From contig NZ_VFPG01000001.1 of assembly GCF_006716565.1 (NCBI RefSeq), positions 3,720,001 through 3,784,000 on the forward strand: a DNA stretch of 64,000 nucleotides, written 5' to 3'. Shown here piece after piece: positions 44,075 through 53,144 of the stretch. The position numbers and the translations under genes were made by a program. The stretch's first letter is position 1. Each line of letters starts with the position of its first letter. The stretch comes from Nocardia bhagyanarayanae. GTDB lineage: Bacteria; Actinomycetota; Actinomycetes; Mycobacteriales; Mycobacteriaceae. The notes beneath the pieces are model-generated. The model had not been told where the DNA came from and made no database searches. It worked only from the letters and a program-made list of their open reading frames with translations.

Positions 44075-44084
44075 GTTCCGTATC
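44065..44084. promoter_or_regulatory. TetR operator candidate
   Basis: GATACGACACGTTCCGTATC is a 20-bp imperfect palindrome with 6-bp arms GATACG/CGTATC and a central ACGT. It overlaps the GTG start of the TetR gene (44072-44074), so binding would block transcription of the tetR-hydrolase operon. Confidence 0.65.
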
Positions 44085-44217
44085 TTATCTGGCCATCGCC
44101 TGTCCGTCCAATCCGACCGGCGTCGGCGGCCGGTTGCGGCACCGGCAGCACGCCGCGAAGGCGCCGTCGAACAACCGTCGAATGGCGGTCGCGGGGGACC
44201 GGAGTATCTTGAATACG

Positions 44218-44412
44218 GTGCGGTTGACTGAGTTCCAGGAACTGTTGCATACCGAATTCGGAGTGGCGCGCGGTGACGCGCTGCTGACCGACCACGTGAT
44301 CCCCTCCCTCGGCGGCCGCACCGGCGCCGCCGCCATCGAGGCCGGGGTGGATCCGCGGGATGTATGGCGCGCGCTGTGCGCCGACTTCGACGTACCGAAG
44401 GTGCGGTGGTGA
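44218..44412 (+). CDS. DUF3046 protein
   Basis: 64 residues from GTG 44218: VRLTEFQELLHTEFGVARGD, then LTDHVIPSLGGRTGAAAIEA and DPRDVWRALCADFDVPKVRW. This is the whole DUF3046 family, an actinobacterial protein of unknown function normally found just before recA (Rv2738c). TATCTT (44205-44210) ends 7 nt before the GTG, indicating a leaderless start. Its stop overlaps the next gene as GTGA. Here six further genes separate it from recA, so the usual neighbourhood has been opened. Confidence 0.92.
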   Translation: MRLTEFQELLHTEFGVARGDALLTDHVIPSLGGRTGAAAIEAGVDPRDVWRALCADFDVPKVRW

Positions 44413-45650
44413 CCGCCCCCGATCCGGTGGCCGAGCGCAGGCCGTACCGATTCGACGAGCGACTGCGGATGGTCCCCGTCGACCCGGAGGGATTGGCCGC
44501 CCGCGTAGCGGAGGCGCACCCGGACGATTTCGCGAGTTTCCGGCAGACCGGCATCGAATTGATGCTGCTCGGCCGCCACGACGAGGCGCTCGATCATCTG
44601 GACCGGGCACTCGAACTGGCGCGCACGCCGCGCCAGCGCATCTCGGTCTGGATCAACCTGGCCGACGTGTACCGGTATCGCGGCGACGCGCCGACCGCCG
44701 AGATCCTCTACCGGCGGGCCGTCGAGGCGGCTCGCGGCACCGACGCCGAGGCGCTCTCCTTCGCCGCCCAGCATCTCGGCAAGGCGCTGGCCGAACAGGG
44801 CTGCCTCGCCGAGGCACGCGAACTGCTGACCGAGGCGCTGAAACTGCGGGTCGCGGAGGGTGACGCCGAGTTGATCGAATCCAGCCGCACCGCGCTGGAG
44901 GGACTCGCGGAGTTGCGGATTCCACTGCCGCCCGCCGTGCTGGCGGTGGTCGGAGAGGATCCGGAGTTCTCGGACGAGCACGAGGGTCTCAGCGGCGGCG
45001 TCGCCCTGGTGAACGGCGCCTACTGGGTGAAGCGCGGACCGCGTGCGACCGCCGAACACGATCGGCTGGACTGGTTGCGCGCCAGGGGGATCCGGGTGCC
45101 GGAGGTGGCCGCGTTCGCCGAGGACGTGCTCGTGCTCGCCGATGCGGGCGCGCCGAGTCTGGCGGCGCGCGAAGGCGAACGGGGGGCGGTGTCGCCCTCG
45201 ATCGGCACGGTCATGGGCGAGCTGCTGCGGCGTTTGCACGCGCTGCCCGTCGCGGAATGCCCGTTCGACGGCAGACTCGACACCGTGCTGGCGCAGGCCC
45301 GCAGGAACGTGCTCGAAGGCCTGGTGGATCCGGACGATTTCGACGACGACAACAGCGAACTCGATCCCGGGCAGGTCCTGGATCGGTTGCTCGCCGAGCG
45401 TCCGTCGACCGAGGACCTCGTGGTGGCGCACGGCGATTTCACACCGCCCAACGTGCTCGAGAACGGCGTCCTGCTGGATGTCGGCGGTCTCGGCGTCGCG
45501 GACCGCTACCGCGATCTGGCCCTGGCCGAACGCGACCTGCGCGAGGATTTCGGCGAGGACGAGGTCCGTGCCTTCTTCGCCGCCTACGGCCTCGACGCGC
45601 CGGATCGGACGCGGTTGGACTACTACCGACTGCTCGACGAACTCTTCTGA
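44409..45650 (+). CDS. TPR-aminoglycoside-phosphotransferase fusion protein
   Basis: 413 residues from GTG 44409 (GTGA overlap). Residues about 40-170 are TPR repeats (TGIELMLLGRHDEALDHLDR, RISVWINLADVYRYRGDAPT, LSFAAQHLGKALAEQGCLAE). Residues about 185-413 are a phosphotransferase of the APH(3') type: nucleotide-loop-like AYWVKRGP, EHDRLDWLRARGIRVPEVAA, Brenner motif VVAHGDFTPPNVLENGVLLD and metal-binding DVGGLGVADRYRDLALAERD. Catalytic Asp and Asn of HGDxxxxN are intact. The TPR half is not normal for resistance kinases, so a protein or small-molecule target other than an aminoglycoside is possible. Confidence 0.85.
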   Translation: MTAPDPVAERRPYRFDERLRMVPVDPEGLAARVAEAHPDDFASFRQTGIELMLLGRHDEALDHLDRALELARTPRQRISVWINLADVYRYRGDAPTAEILYRRAVEAARGTDAEALSFAAQHLGKALAEQGCLAEARELLTEALKLRVAEGDAELIESSRTALEGLAELRIPLPPAVLAVVGEDPEFSDEHEGLSGGVALVNGAYWVKRGPRATAEHDRLDWLRARGIRVPEVAAFAEDVLVLADAGAPSLAAREGERGAVSPSIGTVMGELLRRLHALPVAECPFDGRLDTVLAQARRNVLEGLVDPDDFDDDNSELDPGQVLDRLLAERPSTEDLVVAHGDFTPPNVLENGVLLDVGGLGVADRYRDLALAERDLREDFGEDEVRAFFAAYGLDAPDRTRLDYYRLLDELF

Positions 45651-45653
45651 GCC

Positions 45654-46169
45654 TCAGGCCTTCTTGGCGTAGTGCCTGGCGGCCTTGGTGCGGTTGCCGC
45701 AGGTCGCCATCGAGTGCCAGCGGCGGGTGCCGTTCTTGGACGTGTCGTAGAAGAACAGCACGCAGTCCGGGTGCGCGCACTGGCGGATCCGGTCCGGGGC
45801 CTTGGCGATCAGGTGCAGCAGGTTCTCGGCCGCGAGCCAGCCGGGTAGCCAGGCCGGGTCGGTCACGTCCGGTAGGTCGTCCGGTCCGTCGTCGGTGAGG
45901 CGGCGCTTGATCCTGCCGTGCTCGAGCACGTCGTTGAGGGCGGCGTGCGAGCCGTGCCGGACGACGTCGTAGATCGCGCCGCGCGCGTCGAGGACCGCGG
46001 CCAGGGTTCGTTCGTCGGCGGGCGCCTTGTCCGCCAAGCCCGCCGAGTTCAGCCAGACGCGCAGACCATCGACATCGGTGAGCAGATCCCGCGGGCCGTC
46101 GTCGATCCACCGCGTGTTCAGCAGGTCGAGCGCCAGCGGTTCACCGAGGTGGGGACGTGGATCGAGCAT
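45654..46169 (-). CDS. CGNR zinc-finger transcriptional regulator
   Basis: 171 residues from ATG 46169. The N-terminal ligand-binding domain (ABATE) is LGEPLALDLLNTRWIDDGPR, with LLTDVDGLRVWLNSAGL. The C-terminal CGNR zinc finger reads RQCAHPDCVLFFYDTSKNGT, then RRWHSMATCGNRTKAARHY, where three cysteines and nearby histidine bind zinc and the tail contacts DNA. It is divergent from a three-gene operon, with repeated CTAACCG-type sites between, so it probably controls that operon. The frame extends to GTG 46214, which is less likely. Confidence 0.9.
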   Translation of the reverse strand: MLDPRPHLGEPLALDLLNTRWIDDGPRDLLTDVDGLRVWLNSAGLADKAPADERTLAAVLDARGAIYDVVRHGSHAALNDVLEHGRIKRRLTDDGPDDLPDVTDPAWLPGWLAAENLLHLIAKAPDRIRQCAHPDCVLFFYDTSKNGTRRWHSMATCGNRTKAARHYAKKA

Positions 46170-46218
46170 GACTGAGGGTAACGAGCCGTCTCGGGAAGTC
46201 AGGACAACCACCACCGTT

Positions 46219-46317
46219 CTAACCGATCAAACATAAATCAACGGTTGACCGATCGGGTCGCGTCGGATTATCTTCTAACCGTTGAAACAACCAACAGTGG
46301 TTGACAATTCCAGGAGG
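46219..46317 (+). promoter_or_regulatory. Promoter and repeated operator before the VOC/PNPOx/NTF2 operon
   Basis: A SigA-like promoter, TTGACC (46245-46250), 17 bp, TTATCT (46268-46273), is flanked by related sites: CTAACCGATCAAA (46219-46231), the inverted TCAACGGTTGACC (46238-46250) and CTAACCGTTGAAA (46275-46287). The middle site covers the -35 and the last covers the start point, so they are probable CGNR-protein operators. AGGAGG (46312-46317) is the ribosome site of the first gene. Confidence 0.7.
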
Positions 46318-46325
46318 AATACACC

Positions 46326-46787
46326 ATGACCGCGGTGACCGCACCTGCTCTCGCGACGGGGCACATCGGACTGAACGTCTCGGATCTGGACCGCTCGGTG
46401 GACTTCTACCGGCGTGCGCTCGGTTTCGAACAACTCGCCGCGGGCGACGCGGACGGGCGCAGGTGGGCGTTTCTCGGCGCGGACGCGAAGCTCGTGATCA
46501 CACTGTGGGAGCAGTCCGACGGCGTCTTCTCCACCGAAACGCCGGGGCTGCACCATCTTTCGTTCCAGGTCGAGGACATCGAGCAAGTGCGCGCGGTGGA
46601 ATCCGTGCTGCGCGAGTTGTCCGTGCGCTTCGTGCACGACGGTGTGGTCGCGCACGGCGAAGGGGTGGCCTCCGGCGGCATCTTCTTCACCGATCCCGAC
46701 GGCATCCGGCTCGAGGTGTACGCGCCGTCCGGTGCGGAATCCGCGCCCGCGCCGAGCGGCGCCGCGCCCACGTGCGGATTCTTCTGA
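46326..46787 (+). CDS. VOC-family protein (glyoxalase/bleomycin-resistance fold)
   Basis: 153 residues. VOC motifs: GHIGLNVSDLDRSVDFYRRA (metal ligand His18), LHHLSFQVEDIEQVRAVESV (second ligand His in LHHL) and GGIFFTDPDGIRLEVYAPSG (glutamate ligand). All three metal ligands are present, so an enzyme of the glyoxalase I/dioxygenase type is more likely than a pure binding protein. It is first in an operon with a PNPOx-family protein and an NTF2-like protein. A proline/alanine tail ends in CGFF. Substrate unknown. Confidence 0.88.
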   Translation: MTAVTAPALATGHIGLNVSDLDRSVDFYRRALGFEQLAAGDADGRRWAFLGADAKLVITLWEQSDGVFSTETPGLHHLSFQVEDIEQVRAVESVLRELSVRFVHDGVVAHGEGVASGGIFFTDPDGIRLEVYAPSGAESAPAPSGAAPTCGFF

Positions 46788-46802
46788 GACGAGCGTTTCG
46801 AG

Positions 46803-47687
46803 ATGGCGCTCTACCACTCGGGTGAATTGGCCGTGCAGCGGCGCATGGGGCAGGCGGATATCGCGGCGAAGGTCGGTCGCATGATCCGGCGCGACATCCC
46901 CGCTGTCGCCGGGGATTTCCTCGCCGCGCAGCCGATGGTGGTGATCGCCGCCGCCGACGCCGACGGGCGGCTGTGGGCGAGCTCGCTGGTCGGGCGGCCC
47001 GGGTTCGTGCGCGCCGTCGACGCCGAGGCGATCGCCGTCGACGCGCGGCCCGGCGCGGGCGACCCGCTGGCCGAGGCGCTGACCCGTCCCGCGCCGGTCG
47101 GCATGATCGCGCTGGAGCCGGGACGCCGCAGGCGCATGCGGGTCAACGGGGTCGCGCGCCCGCACGACGACGGGCTGCGGATCGCTACCGACCAGGTGTA
47201 TTCGAACTGCCCCAAGTACATCTCGCGGCGGTGGGTGACGGCCTACGACCCCGCGGCCGTGCGGATCGACGCGCGGCGCGGGTCCGCGCTCGACGCTCGG
47301 CAGCGGCGGATCGTCGCGGCCGCCGACACCTTCTTCGTGGCCAGTGCCGACGACGAAGGGCACGCCGACGCGTCGCACCGCGGCGGGAATCCCGGCGTGT
47401 TGCGCGTCCTCTCGCCGACGCGGCTGCGCTGGCCCGACTATCGCGGCAACTCGATGTTCATGACGCTCGGCAATCTGGCGGTGCGCCCGCGTTGCGGACT
47501 GCTGATCCCGCACTGGCCGACCGGCGGGGCGCTCCAGCTCACCGGCACGGCCGAACTGAACTGGGACCCGGGCACATTCGCCGCCGGTGCGCAGTGCTCG
47601 ATCGACTTCACCATCACCGAGGTCGTGTGGCGGGCCGCGGGTCCGCTGCGCTGGAGCGGGCCGGAATTGTCACCCCTCAACCCCTGA
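46803..47687 (+). CDS. Pyridoxamine-5'-phosphate-oxidase-family flavoprotein
   Basis: 294 residues, split-barrel FMN-binding fold, longer than classic PNPOx. The N-terminal half has [31 protein letters not shown] and [20 protein letters not shown]; the C-terminal half repeats the theme with [20 protein letters not shown] and [20 protein letters not shown]. The tandem barrels and the [13 protein letters not shown] segment resemble actinobacterial general-stress or F420/flavin reductase-like proteins fused from two domains. It starts 15 bp after the VOC gene. Exact reaction unknown. Confidence 0.82.
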   Translation: MALYHSGELAVQRRMGQADIAAKVGRMIRRDIPAVAGDFLAAQPMVVIAAADADGRLWASSLVGRPGFVRAVDAEAIAVDARPGAGDPLAEALTRPAPVGMIALEPGRRRRMRVNGVARPHDDGLRIATDQVYSNCPKYISRRWVTAYDPAAVRIDARRGSALDARQRRIVAAADTFFVASADDEGHADASHRGGNPGVLRVLSPTRLRWPDYRGNSMFMTLGNLAVRPRCGLLIPHWPTGGALQLTGTAELNWDPGTFAAGAQCSIDFTITEVVWRAAGPLRWSGPELSPLNP

Positions 47688-47706
47688 TCAATCGAAAGGT
47701 CGACCC

Positions 47707-48159
47707 ATGAGACCCCCATTGCCGCCGTTCGACCGCGCTTCCGCCGAGGCCAAGGTGCGCGCCGCCGAGGACGCGTGGAACACCCGCGATCCGGAACGCG
47801 TCGCCGCCGCCTACACCGAGGATTCGGTGTGGCGCAATCGCGACGAGTTCTTCACCGGACGTGCCGCCATCGTCGAGTTCCTGACCCGGAAGTGGGCGAA
47901 GGAGAACGGGTACGCGCTGCGCAAGGATCTATGGGCGTTCGACGGGAACCGCATCGCCGTGCGCTTCCAGTACGAATGGCACGACGAAGCCGGCCGGTGG
48001 TGGCGCAGCTACGGCAACGAGCAGTGGGAATTCGCGCCGGACGGACGGATGGCGCGGCGCGAGGCCAGCATCGACGACGTGCGCATCGAGGAGTCGGAGC
48101 GCCGCATCTTCGGTCCGCGCGGGCCGGAGGAGGCCGACGCCGTGCTGCCGCAGCGGTAG
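47707..48159 (+). CDS. NTF2-like DUF1348 protein
   Basis: 150 residues from ATG 47707. DUF1348 group of the NTF2-like superfamily: [40 protein letters not shown], then [40 protein letters not shown]. Function of the group is unknown; the conserved tryptophans line a pocket. It is the third gene of the VOC operon (19 bp after the PNPOx gene), and a strong hairpin 12 bp past its stop ends the operon. Confidence 0.88.
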   Translation: MRPPLPPFDRASAEAKVRAAEDAWNTRDPERVAAAYTEDSVWRNRDEFFTGRAAIVEFLTRKWAKENGYALRKDLWAFDGNRIAVRFQYEWHDEAGRWWRSYGNEQWEFAPDGRMARREASIDDVRIEESERRIFGPRGPEEADAVLPQR

Positions 48160-48171
48160 GCGGAAGACCTG

Positions 48172-48204
48172 GGCGGCGGGCGGATTCACCGGGCGCCCGC
48201 CGCC
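48172..48204 (+). terminator. Terminator hairpin before recA
   Basis: GGCGGCGGGCG (48172-48182) and CGCCCGCCGCC (48194-48204) form a perfect 11-bp stem with an 11-nt loop, separating the VOC operon from recA. Confidence 0.75.
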
Positions 48205-48267
48205 GGATTGCGCGGAAATTGCTGGTCGCGGAATACGCGGCGCGTGTCGCCGGGCGCGTCGCTTGAC

Positions 48268-48283
48268 TCGAACACCTGTTCGT
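48268..48283 (+). promoter_or_regulatory. LexA (SOS) box upstream of recA
   Basis: TCGAACACCTGTTCGT matches the mycobacterial/Bacillus-type SOS box TCGAAC-N4-GTTCGA at 11 of 12 fixed positions. LexA bound here would repress recA until DNA damage. Confidence 0.9.
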
Positions 48284-48302
48284 CTAGTCTTGTCCTCAGA
48301 AC

Positions 48303-48325
48303 TTGTCGGTGCCGCCCTCTAATGT
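48303..48325 (+). promoter_or_regulatory. PafBC-type (RecA-NDp) promoter of recA
   Basis: TTGTCGGTG (48303-48311), 8 bp, TAATGT (48320-48325) matches the LexA-independent DNA-damage promoter pattern TTGTCRGTG-N8-TANNNT known from mycobacteria and controlled by PafBC. Transcription would start near 48332, about 46 nt before recA. Confidence 0.85.
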
Positions 48326-48377
48326 GGGCGCCAACCACAGATCGAGAGACTTACCCGTCGAAAAGGGGACCAAGGAC

Positions 48378-49421
<1,044 letters not shown>

Positions 49422-49449
49422 GTCCGCCTCCGGTCGGCCAGACGAACGC

Positions 49450-50385
49450 ATGAACGCGTCGATTCGACGCCGTACCGATCGAGCCGCCGCCGAGCGGCCC
49501 GACCCGGTGCACGACATGCGGCGCCGACTGCACGAACTCTTGTCCGCCGACGGGCGATCCGTGGAAAACCGCGGACCCCGCCCCGGCGGACGGGAGCCGG
49601 GACCGGTCCGGTCGGCCGATGGTGGTTCGGCCGATTCGGACATCCTGGGAGCCCGGTCGAGCTCGCCCGATCCGCAGCGAGCGGGCTCGACCGGGGCCCC
49701 GCACCCGTCCCGGCGCGAACGGCGGAACGCACACCGCCGCAACGACTCCCGATCGGTCGATACTGGTCGAAACACCGGCCGACGGGTGGATCCGGTGGCG
49801 GCCGGATCCGAAGGGGATGCGCGGGAGACGGAGGCGGGCGCGAGCCGGTCGACGTCGGAACGCACCCCCGAAGGCGGGACGGTCGAGCAGGCGAAGGAGG
49901 CGTGTCTTCGTCTGCTCGCCGTCCGCGCCCGCAGCCGCGCCGAACTGGCCCAGCGCTTGGCCGCCAAGGGATACACCGCCGAGGTCGCCGAGCGTGCGCT
50001 CGACCGCCTCGCCGAGGTCGGCCTCATCGACGACGCCGCCTTCGCCGAACAGTGGGTGCACTCCCGGCACACCTTCTCCGGCAAGGGCAAACAGGCCCTC
50101 GCCCAGGAGTTGCGCCGTAAGGGCGTCGCCCCCGCCGACGCCGCGCCCGCGCTGGAAGCGATCAGCTCCGACGACGAAGAAGCCCGCGCCGTGGAACTGG
50201 TCCGCCGCAAACTCCGCACCCTGCCCCGAGACCTCGACCGAGACAAGGCCGTCCGCCGCCTCGTCGGCATGCTCGCCCGCCGCGGCTACAGCCAATCCAT
50301 TGCCTTCACCGTGGTGAAAGCCGAACTCGCCGAAGCCGAGTGGTCTTCCGGCCCGCTCGACGAGCCGGCCAACCCACCGGACTGA
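49450..50385 (+). CDS. recX: Regulatory protein RecX with long N-terminal extension
   Basis: 311 residues, about twice the usual RecX length. The RecX domain occupies the C-terminal half: AKEACLRLLAVRARSRAELA, QRLAAKGYTAEVAERALDRL, GLIDDAAFAEQWVHSRHTFS, and FTVVKAELAEAEW at the end, three-helix repeats that bind the RecA filament groove and inhibit it. Residues 1-140 are an Arg/Ser/Gly/Pro-rich, probably disordered extension. An internal start near 49880 would give a standard protein, but codon use supports reading through the extension. Co-transcribed with recA. Confidence 0.92.
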   Translation: MNASIRRRTDRAAAERPDPVHDMRRRLHELLSADGRSVENRGPRPGGREPGPVRSADGGSADSDILGARSSSPDPQRAGSTGAPHPSRRERRNAHRRNDSRSVDTGRNTGRRVDPVAAGSEGDARETEAGASRSTSERTPEGGTVEQAKEACLRLLAVRARSRAELAQRLAAKGYTAEVAERALDRLAEVGLIDDAAFAEQWVHSRHTFSGKGKQALAQELRRKGVAPADAAPALEAISSDDEEARAVELVRRKLRTLPRDLDRDKAVRRLVGMLARRGYSQSIAFTVVKAELAEAEWSSGPLDEPANPPD

Positions 50386-50541
50386 CATCACTCGCCGTAC
50401 CCCGCATCTCGCGAGCGCTTCTCTCGACTTTCGTCGCGGGATACGTCGGTCGCCCGAACTACGTAACCATCGAGCCGGACGAGCAGCGACCGGCACCGCG
50501 ATCTCCCCGATGGGCAGTGGTTTGCCGCATTGTTACTCGCT

Positions 50542-50563
50542 GGTGTCGCATATGTCCGATACC
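50542..50563. promoter_or_regulatory. 22-bp palindrome upstream of the acyl-CoA dehydrogenase-type gene
   Basis: GGTGTCG (50542-50548) and CGATACC (50557-50563) are inverted arms, 6 of 7 matching, separated by 8 bp. It lies 105 bp before the following gene and has the size of a TetR-family operator. No regulator gene is adjacent. Confidence 0.4.
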
Positions 50564-50667
50564 CGGCGGTCGTTCGGCGGCGCGGTGGGGTGCGCGGGAC
50601 CATGATGGGGGTATGGAGTCCACGGAGAGTGGGGTCGTGTCGCGCGGAGTCCGGGAGGAGAACGAGT

Positions 50668-51522
50668 ATGGCCATCGATATCCGTAAGGTGACGGTCCTC
50701 GGGACCGGGGTGCTTGGCTCGCAGATCGCGTTTCAGACCGCTTTCCGCGGCTTCGACGTCACGGCCTACGACATCGACGAACCCGCGCTGGAGGCCGCGC
50801 GGGAGCGATTCGCCAAACTCGCGGCGATCTACGCGGCCGAGGTGCCGGGCGCCGAGGGCGGCAAGGCGGAGCGGACGGCGTCGGGAATCGGGCTCACCAC
50901 CGATCTCGCGAGCGCGGTGAAGGACGCCGATCTGGTGATCGAGGCGGTGCCGGAGGTGCTGACCATCAAGCAGGAGCTCTACCGCCACCTCGGCGAGGTA
51001 GCCCCCGAACGGACCATCTTCGCGACGAACTCCTCGACCCTGCTGCCCAGCGACATCAAAGACTCCACCGGCCGCCCCGGCAAGTTCCTCGCGCTGCACT
51101 TCGCGAACCAGGTCTGGAAGTTCAACACCGCCGAGATCATGGGCACGCCCGAGACCGATCCCGCGGTGTTCCGCGCCCTCGTCGACTTCGCCGAGGCGAT
51201 CGGCATGGTCCCGATCGAGGTGCACAAGGAGAAGGCGGGTTACGTGCTCAACTCCCTGCTCGTGCCGTTCCTGAACTCGGCCATGGCGCTCGGCGCGGGC
51301 GGCTACGCCGACCCGGAGGCGGTCGACAAGACCTGGCGGATCGCCACGGGCGCGCCGATGGGCCCGTTCCAGATCCTCGACGTCATCGGCCTCACCACTC
51401 CCTACAACATCCTCGCGCACGGCGACGAGGACGCGCAGCGCCTGGCGTCCTGGCTCAAGGACAACTACATCGACAAGGGCAAGCTCGGCATCGCGACCGG
51501 CGAAGGGTTCTACCGGTACTGA
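50668..51522 (+). CDS. 3-hydroxyacyl-CoA dehydrogenase (3-hydroxybutyryl-CoA type)
   Basis: 284 residues. NAD-binding motif VLGTGVLGSQIAFQTAFRGF at residue 10, then DADLVIEAVPEVLTIKQELY and FATNSSTLLPSDIKDSTGRP; C-terminal helical domain EKAGYVLNSLLVPFLNSAMA and GPFQILDVIGLTTPYNILAH. The catalytic His-Glu pair position carries ALHFANQVWK. It would oxidise L-3-hydroxyacyl-CoA in beta-oxidation or butanoate metabolism. GGAGGAG (50654-50660) sets ATG 50668. It stands alone, converging on gluD with a 4-bp gap. Confidence 0.9.
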   Translation: MAIDIRKVTVLGTGVLGSQIAFQTAFRGFDVTAYDIDEPALEAARERFAKLAAIYAAEVPGAEGGKAERTASGIGLTTDLASAVKDADLVIEAVPEVLTIKQELYRHLGEVAPERTIFATNSSTLLPSDIKDSTGRPGKFLALHFANQVWKFNTAEIMGTPETDPAVFRALVDFAEAIGMVPIEVHKEKAGYVLNSLLVPFLNSAMALGAGGYADPEAVDKTWRIATGAPMGPFQILDVIGLTTPYNILAHGDEDAQRLASWLKDNYIDKGKLGIATGEGFYRY

Positions 51523-51526
51523 CGCC

Positions 51527-52423
51527 TCACGGCTTCTTGACGACATCGACGCCCGGAGCGGCGTCGGTGATGATCGAATCCGCCGCGAGCACGACCCCGC
51601 CCTTGGCCCGCTTGCGGGCCCGCAGCCGCCGCTCCAGCTTGGTCGCCACCAGGGTCAGCGTGCTGTTCAGCGCGATCATGATGATCGCGACGACGATCAG
51701 CGCCGGAATCGTGTTCTGTTCGGCCGCGCCGAGCTGCTGGCCCGAGCGGACGATCTCGATGTAGGTGATCTGGTAGCCCAGCGCCGTATCCTTCAGCGCG
51801 ACAACCATTTGCGAGATCAACGCGGGCAGCATGGCGGTGATTGCCTGCGGCAGCAGGATCAGCCGCATCAGCTGGTTCTTGCGCATGCCGAGCGCGACGG
51901 CGGCCTCGGTCTGCCCCTTGGGCAGCGAGCGGATGCCCGCGCGCACGATCTCGGCGATGACCGAGCCGTTGTAGATCGTCAGCGCCGTCACCACCGCGGC
52001 GAGCGCGAGGTCGTCGGACTTGAACAGGTCGTATTCGCTGTAGAGGGCGAACAGGAAGATCATCAGGATCAGCACGGGGATGGCCCTGGCGAACTCGACG
52101 ACGGCGCCCGCGATCAGCCGCACCGAGCGGTGCTCCGAGAGGCGCAGTATGCCGAAGACCATGCCGATCACCAGCGCGAAGACGATCGAGATCAACGCCG
52201 CGACGACGGTGCCCTTCAGGCCCGGCCACAGGTAGGTCGACCAGACGTCGCCCTCCAGGAACGGCTTCCACTTCTCGGCCTCGAACTGGCCCTTCTGATC
52301 GAAGGCGCGGAACAGGAAGTACCCGGCCGCCAGCACGGCGACGACTACCACCGCCGTGTAGATGTTGTTGCGCAGCCGAGCCTTCGGGCCCGGTGCGTCG
52401 AAGAGAACGGAAGCGCTGGTCAT
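51527..52423 (-). CDS. gluD: Glutamate ABC transporter permease GluD
   Basis: 298 residues with an extra N-terminal helix and extracytoplasmic loop before the permease core. The polar amino-acid HisM/HisQ permease domain has LKGTVVAALISIVFALVIGM, the EAA loop EAAVALGMRKNQLMRLILLP, and QMVVALKDTALGYQITYIEI. The C-terminus is a basic tail. Its ATG overlaps the gluC stop as ATGA, so it is translated with gluC. Together with GluABC it imports glutamate or a related acidic amino acid. Confidence 0.93.
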   Translation of the reverse strand: MTSASVLFDAPGPKARLRNNIYTAVVVVAVLAAGYFLFRAFDQKGQFEAEKWKPFLEGDVWSTYLWPGLKGTVVAALISIVFALVIGMVFGILRLSEHRSVRLIAGAVVEFARAIPVLILMIFLFALYSEYDLFKSDDLALAAVVTALTIYNGSVIAEIVRAGIRSLPKGQTEAAVALGMRKNQLMRLILLPQAITAMLPALISQMVVALKDTALGYQITYIEIVRSGQQLGAAEQNTIPALIVVAIIMIALNSTLTLVATKLERRLRARKRAKGGVVLAADSIITDAAPGVDVVKKP

Positions 52424-53091
52424 CGGGCGACCTCGTATCGCTTGGCGAGCCAGCCGAACAGCAGACCCGTCGGCAGGGTGATGATGACGAAGCCGAGGGC
52501 GAAGATCGCGCCGATGGCCAGCAGCGCGGCCTCGACCTCGATCATCTCCGCCATGAGCTTGGCGGCTTCGGCGACACCGATCGCGGCGGCGATGGTGGAG
52601 TTCTTGGTCAGCGCGATCAACACGCTGCCCAGCGGCGCGATCACGGACCGGAAGGCCTGGGGGAGCACCACCAAGCGCAGGTTCTGCGTGAAGCTGAAGC
52701 CCAGCGACCGACCCGCCTCGGACTGGCCGAGCGGCACCGTGTTGATGCCCGAGCGCAGCGACTCGCAGACGAACGCGGCGGTGTAGACGCTGAGGCCGAC
52801 GATCGCCCAGCGATAGTTGTTGTCCTCGATGGAATCTCCCGCCAGCTTCCAGCCGAGCGCGGAATACAGGCCGAGCGAGCAGAAGACGATGATCAACGTG
52901 AGCGGGGTGTTGCGGAAGATCGTGACGTAGGCGGTGCCCACCCAGCGGGCGACCGGTACGGGGGACACGCGCATGGCGGCGACGATCGTGCCGAGTATCA
53001 GCGCCCCGACCGCGGAGAACGCGGTCAATTTGATCGTGACCCAGAAGGCTTCCAGGATCTTGGTGTCGTATTCCGAGATCAGATCGAACAC
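52420..53091 (-). CDS. gluC: Glutamate ABC transporter permease GluC
   Basis: 223 residues, five or six membrane helices. HisM-type permease motifs: FWVTIKLTAFSAVGALILGT, RNTPLTLIIVFCSLGLYS, SLRSGINTVPLGQSEAGRSL (the EAA motif is EAGRSLGFSFTQNLRLVVLP), LIALTKNSTIAAAIGVAEAA. It pairs with GluD to form the membrane channel. It lies 97 bp after gluB; a hairpin in the gap may reduce expression of the permeases relative to the binding protein. Confidence 0.94.
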   Translation of the reverse strand: MFDLISEYDTKILEAFWVTIKLTAFSAVGALILGTIVAAMRVSPVPVARWVGTAYVTIFRNTPLTLIIVFCSLGLYSALGWKLAGDSIEDNNYRWAIVGLSVYTAAFVCESLRSGINTVPLGQSEAGRSLGFSFTQNLRLVVLPQAFRSVIAPLGSVLIALTKNSTIAAAIGVAEAAKLMAEMIEVEAALLAIGAIFALGFVIITLPTGLLFGWLAKRYEVAR

Positions 53092-53144
53092 GGCGGGCGC
53101 GTCCCTCCCATCAATGCGGTGCGGTTCATCGGTGGTGAGCCGAG

